Origin: Clostridium sp. CAG:448
Lineage (GTDB): Bacteria > Bacillota > Clostridia > Oscillospirales > CAG-272
Assembly (NCBI GenBank): GCA_000433415.1
Contig: FR890531.1
Span: 1-8,721 of the forward strand
Length of the DNA stretch: 8,721 nt
Direction: 5' to 3'
Below, one piece after another: positions 1-4,648 of this stretch. A model generated the notes under the pieces. The model ran no database searches and was not told the DNA's origin. It saw nothing but the letters and a program-made list of their open reading frames with translations. A program made the translations under genes and the position numbers. Positions within the stretch are counted from its first letter, which is position 1; each line of letters begins with the position of its first letter.

Positions 1-128
1 ATTCCGTACACGCGAGTGTGCGGAATTTTTACTTATTACCTCTTCACTCTTCACTCTTCACTTTTCACTAAATTCGGCGTGTACGGAATTTTAGGTAATA
101 AGTAATAGTGAATAGTGAAGAAGTAAAG
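1..128. repeat. Inverted-repeat, heptamer-rich MITE-like element (left end may be cut by window)
   Basis: Positions 1-13 (ATTCCGTACACGC) are perfectly inverted at 77-89. Inside, ACTTATTACCT (31-41) is perfectly inverted at 93-103. Between them, 41-68 is a tandem array of the heptamer TCTTCAC (three perfect copies and one with a C-to-T change); the same motif returns inverted as AGTGAA-type words at 107-120. Positions 1-11 and 16-26 also form an 11-bp hairpin (one G-T wobble) with a GCGA loop followed by five Ts, which could act as a terminator for a gene left of the window. The layout is that of a small non-coding dispersed repeat. From memory, similar TTCACT-rich palindromic repeats recur in clostridial genomes, but copy number cannot be judged from one copy. 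Confidence 0.6.
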
Positions 129-337
129 ATTGATTTGCTTCGCAAATCTTCATTTTTTAGATAAAAAGACAGAGTCCTTGCTTTTCGAGGGCTTTTTGTG
201 TTTTTAGGGGCAAAAAAACAACCCTCTTTCACCATTCCACCATTTCTTGAACCTTTTGTACTCGAACCTGCGACATTTTTGTGTTCAATATTCAACTAAT
301 CGTTTATAAAAACAACTATAGCTAAACAATGCGGTTA
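129..337. other. AT-rich intergenic DNA with two weak hairpins; no gene seen
   Basis: No open frame with a ribosome binding site is visible. GATTTGC (132-138) pairs with GCAAATC (142-148) and is followed by CATTTTTT, a short terminator-like hairpin reading rightward. GAGGGCTTTTTG near 187-198 can pair imperfectly with the CAAAAA and CCCTC blocks at 211-235. On the minus strand, 260-271 reads GCAGGTTCGAGT, which resembles a tRNA T-arm without the rest of a tRNA. The region is probably the outer part of the adjacent repeat element plus spacer. Confidence 0.45.
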
Positions 338-371
338 TTGTAATTTCATTTGTTCTTTGCTATAATATAAT
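338..371 (+). promoter_or_regulatory. Sigma-A type promoter of the XRE regulator gene
   Basis: TTGTAA at 338-343 (four of six matches to TTGACA) is followed after exactly 17 bases by TATAAT at 361-366. A second overlapping TATAAT lies at 366-371. Transcription would start near 373-380, giving a 5' leader of about 30-35 bases before the ATG at 410. Confidence 0.75.
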
Positions 372-374
372 CAC

Positions 375-388
375 AACGAGCGCTTGTT
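375..388. promoter_or_regulatory. Candidate autoregulatory operator (near-palindrome at transcription start)
   Basis: AACGAGCGCTTGTT is a 14-base inverted repeat with one mismatched pair (12 of 14 bases symmetric). It lies just downstream of the -10 box, where a bound repressor would block initiation. XRE-family repressors commonly bind such dyads at their own promoter, so autoregulation by the gene at 410 is a reasonable inference. Binding itself cannot be seen. Confidence 0.45.
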
Positions 389-409
389 ACTTTATTTTGG
401 GGGAACAAA

Positions 410-1479
410 ATGAACATATTTTTGAGTGAGCAACTAAAAAAGTTGCGCAAAGAAAAGGGTAACACACAGGAAGAGTTGGCTATGCATCTTGGAATTACTA
501 CCCAAGCTGTTTCAAAGTGGGAGCGCGACGAAGGTTATCCCGATATCACTCTTTTGCCTGCGATCGCATCCTATTACAACGTAGGCGTTATGACCTTCTT
601 GGCGTCGGTAAAATAGAAAAAGAGAAGAAACTGAGTGAATATAGCGACAAAGATGCAGAACTGTTTCGGGCGGGAAAAACCTCTGAGCGAGTTGATTTGT
701 GGCGAGAAGCGAAGAAGGAATTTCCTAATGATTTGTCGGTTATTCATAGTTTAATGTATGCTTTAGATGCAGAGAATGAAAAGAAATACGCAGACGAAAT
801 AATTGACTATGGCGAAAAAATTCTTGCAGAATCCACTGATAATTCACTGCGAGGCGGTGCGATTCAATGTTTGAGCTTCACCTACTATTTTGCCAAGGGC
901 GACGTCGAATCTGCAAAAAAATATGCCAAAATGGCTTACAGTTACGCAATTACTTCTAATCAGATGATGCCGCGATTTCTTGAAGGTGATGATGCGGTCA
1001 AGCTTTGCCAGACAAACATTCAAACCCTTGTTGACATGATTTGGGGCAACACTTGTATTATGTGTTGGAAGGGAAATTATTCCTTGGAGGATCGTATAAA
1101 AGCATTCAGATTTGCAATTGATTGTTTTAATTTGTTGTATGACGATGGAAACTGCGGATTTTATCACGAAAGGCTCTCCGGTTGCTATAAAGAAATTGCA
1201 GACTGTTATTTAAAGCTTGGCGAGGAGGATCAGATGTTTAACTGTTTGGAAAAAGCTGCAGAACATGCTGTTAAATACGATAGCCGTAAAGATGGTATGT
1301 ATACAGCATTTATGGTGAACAAGGTTGAGCTATCTGTAAACGATGCATATAAGACTTATACCGAAAATCAATGCGGATTGCTTTTGAAAGCTTTAAGAAA
1401 AGATACTTTTGCACACTTGCAGAAGGATCATCGTATGATGAAAATAATTGAAATGCTGACTCCTGTGGCAATTATGTGA
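410..1479 (+). pseudogene. XRE-family transcriptional regulator with TPR-like C-terminus, frameshifted
   Basis: An N-terminal Cro/C1-type helix-turn-helix spans about residues 5-62, with the family pattern [20 protein letters not shown]. The start ATG follows a GGGGGA ribosome binding site. The frame then runs into [12 protein letters not shown] and a stop at 614-616, whereas the -1 frame continues as [14 protein letters not shown] to 1479. Restoring one base between 589 and 590 gives NVGVDDLLGVGK, the usual family junction, and a 356-residue protein. The C-terminal part is helical, with TPR-like helix pairs near restored residues 150-180 and 255-291. Members usually act as DNA-binding regulators whose TPR-like part senses a ligand or partner. 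Two explanations remain: a real inactivating deletion, or a base error in the assembly. An in-frame ATG at 517 exists, but its first codons encode helix-turn-helix DNA read in the wrong frame. The gene stands alone between its promoter and terminator. Confidence 0.85.
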
Positions 1480-1516
1480 TCAATTCAGAGTTGCATTTTT
1501 GTACTACGAGCCCATC

Positions 1517-1553
1517 AAAACCCTTGAAAACACTATGTTTTCAAGGGTTTTTT
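1517..1553 (+). terminator. Rho-independent terminator of the XRE regulator gene
   Basis: A perfect stem of 14 bp (1519-1532 with 1536-1549), extendable to 16 bp with flanking A-T pairs, has a three-base CTA loop and runs into a T tract ending at 1553. It lies about 40 bases after the regulator stop codon. Confidence 0.9.
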
Positions 1554-1564
1554 GTTATCTCGCA

Positions 1565-1734
1565 AGGTCTGAAAGGACCTCAAAAAATCCAATTTTTAAG
1601 GTTTCGAAACATACACACCCGAATGACTGTTAATCAGGCGAAATACCGCCTAAAAGACCATTTGGCGCTGACCACGATGGCTGACCGCAAAGCGGTCAGC
1701 GGTTTACAGTCATCCGCCCTTTCGGGGTATTTTT
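1565..1734 (+). ncRNA. Candidate structured leader RNA ahead of the small gene at 1757
   Basis: Pairings visible by eye: AGGTC 1565-1569 with 1576-1580; an outer stem ATGACTGT 1623-1630 with ACAGTCAT 1706-1713; AGGCG 1636-1640 with CGCCT 1647-1651; and a 9-bp hairpin GCTGACCGC 1680-1688 with 1692-1700 (AAA loop). CGCTGACC 1666-1673 can instead pair with 1694-1701, which excludes the 9-bp hairpin. Bases 1641-1647 (AAATACC, mostly the loop of the AGGCG hairpin) are complementary to GGTATTT 1726-1732, a possible pseudoknot. CCC 1717-1719 and GGG 1724-1726 followed by TATTTTT form a weak terminator-like end. The ribosome binding site of the small gene begins 10 bases later. Alternative pairings next to a terminator-like end suggest a cis-regulatory RNA. 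I do not recognise a known class. Confidence 0.45.
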
Positions 1735-1756
1735 CTTTGATTCGGAGGTGGTTTCA

Positions 1757-1915
1757 TTGAGCAAATATGAGCCGCTTTGGAGATTCCTTTCCGGCGACAG
1801 AAGTGGATGTATTCAATTCTCCTTTGGACGGATAGAAGAGATTCTTGGTTTTCCATTGGATCATTCTTTCCTGGATTATAAACAGGAAGCAGAAAAATTT
1901 GGATATTCTCACTAA
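1757..1915 (+). CDS. Small hypothetical protein (SKYEPLW family), TTG start, 52 aa
   Basis: The frame begins with TTG at 1757, eight bases after GGAGG at 1744-1748, an excellent ribosome binding site that fixes this non-ATG start. The product starts (M)SKYEPLWRFLSGDR, continues through FGRIEEILGFPLDHSFL near residues 24-39 and ends EKFGYSH. The order SKYEPLW, then an EEI segment, then a PLDHSFL segment followed by Tyr-Lys matches a family of small clostridial proteins that I recall as roughly 65-70 residues and of unknown function. This copy may therefore lack the last part of the fold. No signal peptide, membrane segment or metal-binding motif is visible. It follows the structured RNA segment, is transcribed toward the lipoprotein gene on the other strand, and shares no operon. 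It could be an intact short variant or a truncated copy. Confidence 0.7.
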   Translation: MSKYEPLWRFLSGDRSGCIQFSFGRIEEILGFPLDHSFLDYKQEAEKFGYSH

Positions 1916-1931
1916 TCCGTTTTGTAAAAGG

Positions 1932-1963
1932 AAGTGCAGAAAGCCTTGCGACCTTCTGCACTT
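1932..1963. terminator. Hairpin between convergent genes, probable bidirectional terminator
   Basis: AAGTGCAGAA (1932-1941) pairs perfectly with TTCTGCACTT (1954-1963), 10 bp around a 12-base loop. It lies between the stop of the small plus-strand gene (1915) and the end of the minus-strand lipoprotein gene (1996). Read leftward it is followed by CCTTTT, so it best serves the lipoprotein gene. Read rightward it has no T run. Confidence 0.6.
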
Positions 1964-1995
1964 TGGAGTGGCTAATATTTTTATTTATTGATCAT

Positions 1996-2904
1996 TTATG
2001 GGGAGATTGCAAAAATTACGGAACTTCCGATTTCCTCACCTGCACGGTCAACACTAATGATTTCGATTCCACACATTAAATAAGGGGTGCCTTCATAAAC
2101 CTGCCAAAGCATACTTTTAACGGTATAGTTCTTTACGGTGTATTTCGAAGCACAAATATCATATACGGTCTTCTCGATGGTTTGGTTAAGCTTATCTTCC
2201 GAAATCGATAGTTCCTCGAAATTATAATTCGGGAACTCTAAATGGATTAAACTTTTAAGACTTCCGTCTGGTTGAGATATCACTTTAACTATTTCAGAAC
2301 TCTTATAGTTTCCGATATATTTTGCATATTCGAAATAGTAAAAATCTACCTGTTTTTCTTTACTCGTTGAAGAAGGAACAAAAGTCTTGTCAGATGTACC
2401 GTCAACATAATATGTTGCGCAATTTAATGTGTAGTTGTTAACATCGATTCCCAATGTGTCTTTTATTACATCGTTTAACCACGGAAAATAAGTTTCAGTA
2501 ATTAATACTGATACTCCAGCATTGATGATTACTCCGTTTGTGGTTTTTGAAACAATTCGCATAAGATCACCCGTTTCTGTGGAATATGCGATTTGACAAT
2601 CCAATTGGTCATTAGAATAATAATCCAAATTTTCTCCACTAATGTTGGAGGATATTGAATGCAAATATGTCAATGAATAACTTTCATCCAGAATCTGCAC
2701 CACTTTTTCTTCTTCAACATCGTTGACATATTGCCTTCCGCTCATTGTGAATTTTCCATAATTATCTGCATCTATATGACTTAGACCGCGAACTTCCTCA
2801 TTGATTAGCACATCATATACATCAGTTTGAGTCTGAGAACTATGACAAGAAGATAAAATAAGGCATGCTATCAACAAAACAGTTAAAAATGTTACTCTTT
2901 TCAT
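1996..2904 (-). CDS. Putative lipoprotein of unknown function, 302 aa
   Basis: ATG (2904-2902) follows AAGGAGG at 2914-2920 with ideal spacing. Residues 1-19 are a lipoprotein signal peptide (MKR, a hydrophobic stretch, then LSSC), with Cys20 as the predicted lipidation site, so the protein is expected to be anchored outside the cytoplasmic membrane. The rest (21-302) is a single secreted domain rich in Asp, Ser, Tyr and Asn with alternating beta-strand-like stretches. No catalytic motif, metal site or repeat is recognisable, and no further membrane segment is seen. The base composition is clearly more AT-rich than that of the surface-protein genes on the right. Upstream on the same strand lie the transposase remnant and the sigma-factor start; the transposase-frame stop at 2921-2919 overlaps the ribosome binding site, suggesting the gene was once internal to an operon. 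No promoter of its own is evident. Lipoproteins of this kind often accompany sigma/anti-sigma gene pairs, but that role here is inference. Confidence 0.85.
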   Translation of the reverse strand: MKRVTFLTVLLIACLILSSCHSSQTQTDVYDVLINEEVRGLSHIDADNYGKFTMSGRQYVNDVEEEKVVQILDESYSLTYLHSISSNISGENLDYYSNDQLDCQIAYSTETGDLMRIVSKTTNGVIINAGVSVLITETYFPWLNDVIKDTLGIDVNNYTLNCATYYVDGTSDKTFVPSSTSKEKQVDFYYFEYAKYIGNYKSSEIVKVISQPDGSLKSLIHLEFPNYNFEELSISEDKLNQTIEKTVYDICASKYTVKNYTVKSMLWQVYEGTPYLMCGIEIISVDRAGEEIGSSVIFAISP

Positions 2905-2918
2905 GGTTATTTTCCTCC

Positions 2919-3461
2919 TTAATTATTATTTATTGTTTGATTTGTATTGCCGACAGGATAGCACGGATCGGTGCTAAGTCGCCGGATGACTTTCTCCGAA
3001 ACGCGAGTGCCGAGCCTCTCCATTGCCGACTTGATCCTTCGATAGCCGTATATTCCTCGATTTTCGGTGAATATATTCCGGATTTGCTCTTTGGTGTCCT
3101 GATATTTATCTCTTTTTCGTTGCGTTGCCCGACAAAGATAGTAACTGCTCCGCGGAAGCGACATTCGCTGCAACAAATCTGACAGTGCATATTTGGCTCT
3201 GACGGCATCAATCACCACTGTCTTTTCGCTGTTTTTCAGCCTTTCCAGATTGACGCCGGGGTCTTTTTTTAGCACGTCAATGGTTGCTTTCAGAAGGTCG
3301 ATTTCCATCTGCAGTTCGTACAGTTGATCCTTCAGCTGCTTCACTTCATCAGAAGATGATATTGCGGTATTCGCCGAATCAGCCGGCGGTTGCAGCTTGC
3401 CGCGTTTTCGATCTTTCGTATTCATCAATCCCAGCATTCCTTCAGATACCGTCTGTGCCAC
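2919..3461 (-). pseudogene. IS3-family transposase, OrfB N-terminal fragment with foreign C-terminal tail
   Basis: This frame carries the linker after OrfA (SEGMLGLMNTKDRKRGK), a coiled-coil leucine-zipper-like segment (VKQLKDQLYELQMEIDLLKA, then a VLKKDPGVN segment), and the start of OrfB with its own helix-turn-helix (SLPRSSYY, then GIYGYRRIKSAMERLG and VSEKVIRRL). The segment IDLLKATIDVLKKDPGVN is typical of clostridial IS3 transposases. After RRL (around 2976) family similarity ends and the frame continues with STDPCYPVGNTNQTINNN to a stop at 2921-2919. That tail is not transposase. It may be the last codons of the gene that originally preceded the lipoprotein gene, joined in frame by chance. 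The catalytic DDE region is missing, so the product cannot cut or join DNA. The frame's ATG at 3461 is not a true start; it is normally reached from OrfA. Confidence 0.85.
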
Positions 3462-3757
3462 GCATAGATGCTTGCCCTGCTGTATCCGATCTGTGCTGAT
3501 ATTAATTGTACATCATTTCCTTCTTCAAAGCAAGCCCTGATTGCAGAAATTTTCAAATTCACTGACGGATGCCGCGGATGTTCTGCGGTGTTGACCCCGC
3601 GAAAACCGTTTGGCTTTTGCCAAGGCTTATCGCGATTTGCTATCCATGTGTACAACGCCTGTTTTGACGGATATCCCAGCCGGCGAATGACCTCTGCGAT
3701 GGATTGCGTTGCATCATACATTGCAAGTGCCTTTTCCTTTTGCTCCCTTGTGTACAT
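3425..3757 (-). pseudogene. IS3-family transposase OrfA, DNA-binding subunit (remnant element)
   Basis: The 110-residue product has two helix-turn-helix units: residues about 3-40 (QKEKALAMYD, then IRRLGYPSKQALYTWI) and 65-105 (ISAIRACFEEGNDV, then IGYSRASIYAWHRRYLKE). These would recognise the element ends. ATG at 3757-3755 follows GGAAGGG. The frame ends WHRRYLKECWD-stop at 3425, while the -1 frame continues the family sequence as GMLGLMNTKDRKRGK. The join is at CTG-AAG-GAA, where one G fewer than AAGGGA is present. IS3 elements often fuse OrfA and OrfB by programmed -1 frameshifting, but no A-AAA-AAG slippery site is present, so a single-base deletion is the more likely cause. Because OrfB is truncated, the protein could at most act as a DNA-binding inhibitor. 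Confidence 0.8.
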
Positions 3758-3790
3758 AATCCCTTCCTTTCTCCCTGTCCAGGATTATGT
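3754..3790 (-). promoter_or_regulatory. Inverted repeat covering the OrfA start codon
   Basis: ACATAATCC at 3754-3762 and GGATTATGT at 3782-3790 are a perfect 9-bp inverted repeat. In minus-strand RNA the right arm contains the OrfA ATG, and the OrfA ribosome binding site (GGAAGGG) lies in or next to the loop. A transcript entering from the upstream sigma-like gene would fold and hide the start. Several insertion sequences use such hairpins to block expression from outside promoters, so that is the probable role. Confidence 0.5.
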
Positions 3791-3807
3791 CCGCAGGACC
3801 GTACCTT

Positions 3808-3873
3808 TCGTTGCCAATACAATTCGATTATCTGCTCGTCAGCAATAATCGGTTGTTCTGTACGTTTACTCAC
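3808..3873 (-). pseudogene. 5' fragment of an RNA polymerase sigma-70-family gene, cut by the IS3 element
   Basis: A GTG start at 3873 follows GGAGG (+ strand 3878-3882) by four bases. The first 22 residues, MSKRTEQPIIADEQIIELYW plus Gln-Arg, include DEQIIELYWQR. I recognise this as the opening of clostridial sigma-70-family factors, which usually continue with a NEQAI..TD..YG segment into region 2. Here the similarity ends at Arg22 (3808) and insertion-sequence DNA begins. The frame itself runs on nonsensically to 3640. No other part of the sigma gene is found on the far side of the insertion sequence, so a deletion accompanied or followed the insertion. Sigma factors of this type direct RNA polymerase to stress or surface genes, often in an operon with an anti-sigma and a membrane or lipoprotein gene, which fits the downstream lipoprotein. 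The identification rests on a short stretch and remains probable rather than certain. Confidence 0.55.
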
Positions 3874-3884
3874 GTTGCCTCCTC

Positions 3885-3902
3885 TCTTTCATCTCTGAAA
3901 GA
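3885..3902 (-). promoter_or_regulatory. Small GNRA hairpin just upstream of the sigma-like ribosome binding site
   Basis: In the minus-strand RNA, UCUUUCA pairs perfectly with UGAAAGA around a GAGA loop, directly before the GAGAGGAGGC binding site. It is short and could influence translation or be fortuitous. Confidence 0.3.
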
Positions 3903-3915
3903 CCCTTCATAGGTG

Positions 3916-3947
3916 AAAAAAAGAGTGCCACCGAAATGACACTCTTT
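3916..3947 (-). terminator. Rho-independent terminator reading leftward
   Basis: On the minus strand AAAGAGTGTCA pairs with TGGCACTCTTT (11 pairs, one G-T wobble) around TTTCGG and is followed by a run of Ts. It lies 24 bases after the stop codon (3971) of a minus-strand open frame and about 43 bases before the sigma-like GTG. It therefore ends an upstream minus-strand transcript, or attenuates transcription into the sigma-like gene. Confidence 0.75.
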
Positions 3948-3964
3948 CAGACCATGATTGGTAT

Positions 3965-4315
3965 GTGTATTTATGGTTTTGGAATATGGTGGAGAGAGAA
4001 CGGGCGCACACCTGTACTTTTGCCGAGATTCTGAACACCTGCTTTGCCAATGTGAAGGACAATGCGTTCCATTACCGACTTCGTCTTGCTACGGAACGGG
4101 CAACTATGGCGAAAACCTGTTTTCTTGACAGGGAACACCGTGTAAGATTCCAGAAAGCACTCCACCGAGTGCGTGGGAACGATAAAAGTCTCATCGCGCA
4201 GCTTTTTGTCCTTATGCAGATGGGTCTGATTTTCTCATTATTGCAATTGTTATTGTTTGTAATCGCAATTGCCCCTTTTTGTCTTGCCGGCGGTGCTTTG
4301 AATTTCGTTTCCTAA
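3965..4315. other. Unassigned stretch with overlapping open frames on both strands
   Basis: On the plus strand an open frame from ATG 3965 to 4315 would give 116 residues, with a hydrophobic C-terminus (LFVLMQMGLIFSLLQLLLFV) and no ribosome binding site before its ATG. On the minus strand a frame from about 4165 (GTG), open further back to about 4230, ends HHIPKP-stop at 3971, with a terminator 24 bases later; it also lacks a convincing start. The two frames are in codon register, so evenly chosen codons keep both open. I do not recognise either product. The terminator favours the minus frame as the 3' remnant of a lost gene. GCAATTG at 4243-4249 is inverted at 4266-4272. Confidence 0.35.
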
Positions 4316-4510
4316 CTGGGCTTTTGGGGCGCTTTCGGAGATCCGGAAATAAAATATCGAATGAATGTGACAGCCAATCGTTCTATAAATGCATTCAATA
4401 TACACTTTCAGCGTGAATGCTTGCAATAATATGCATACTTTTGTCGACATTATCTATAATTATGCACTGCAAGTGCCCGAAAGTTTGGGAGTAAAAAACA
4501 CAGAAGAATA
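4316..4510. other. Intergenic region with small inverted repeats
   Basis: No gene is visible. GCATTCA (4391-4397) is inverted at 4414-4420, and GCACT (4464-4468) pairs with AGTGC (4472-4476). A TATAAT at 4455-4460 has only a poor -35 (TGCATA) at 17 bases. These dyads lie just upstream of the strong promoter at 4511 and could be regulator sites, but nothing ties them to a specific factor. Confidence 0.35.
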
Positions 4511-4539
4511 TTGACAAACCCCCATAAATGTAGTAAAAT
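4511..4539 (+). promoter_or_regulatory. Near-consensus sigma-A promoter of the surface lipoprotein gene
   Basis: A perfect TTGACA (4511-4516), a 17-base spacer and TAAAAT (4534-4539, five of six) make this the strongest promoter in the window. The transcript would start near 4546, leaving an untranslated leader of about 100 bases before the ATG at 4649. Confidence 0.85.
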
Positions 4540-4550
4540 ATTTCCTAAAT

Positions 4551-4640
4551 CCGGGACTACTTGGTGATCTGTATCTCTTTTCAATACGGAAGGACGTGCC
4601 GACTGTTCCTCGCAACCCGGTTTCAATATAACGAGGAGGA
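4551..4640 (+). promoter_or_regulatory. Leader able to fold over the ribosome binding site
   Basis: TCCTCG (4607-4612) pairs with CGAGGA (4632-4637), covering part of the GGAGG at 4635-4639. Within that loop, CCCGG (4616-4620) is complementary to CCGGG (4551-4555), allowing a pseudoknot. CTGTAT (4569-4574) pairs with ATACGG (4584-4589) with one wobble. The set suggests translational control of the lipoprotein gene. No known riboswitch consensus is recognised and no terminator lies in the leader. Confidence 0.4.
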
Positions 4641-4648
4641 ATTTACCC

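Larger units (their letters stand above)
2976..3807 (-). mobile_element. Degenerate IS3-family insertion sequence, 3' part deleted
   Basis: Read on the minus strand, similarity begins just after codon 22 of the sigma-like gene (3808) and runs through a double helix-turn-helix OrfA and the start of OrfB. It stops abruptly after the conserved VSEKVIRRL segment near 2976. The integrase core with its DDE residues (normally about 200 further residues) and the right terminal repeat are absent. The left terminal repeat should lie within about 3781-3807 (GGTACGGTCC followed by TGCGGACA) but cannot be confirmed without the other end. No target duplication can be identified. The element cannot transpose by itself. 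Confidence 0.8.

Noticed and set aside
41..68. Possible CRISPR-like short repeats
   Set aside because: The 7-base units are directly adjacent without spacers, so this is a simple tandem repeat.
68..295. Minus-strand open frame of 75 residues
   Set aside because: It lies in repeat and AT-rich spacer DNA, ends inside the inverted-repeat element and has no ribosome binding site.
844..1167. Minus-strand frame of 107 residues inside the regulator gene
   Set aside because: It is antisense to the TPR-like coding region, with no ribosome binding site or recognisable product.
1601..1610. Perfect palindrome GTTTCGAAAC as an operator
   Set aside because: It is short, isolated, and no promoter is recognisable next to it.
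1476..1760. Plus-strand frame of 94 residues
   Set aside because: It runs through a terminator hairpin and the structured RNA segment, and ends inside the true start region of the small TTG gene.
4432..4460. Second promoter with TATAAT upstream of the main one
   Set aside because: The -35 candidate TGCATA is poor, and the consensus promoter at 4511 explains the gene better.
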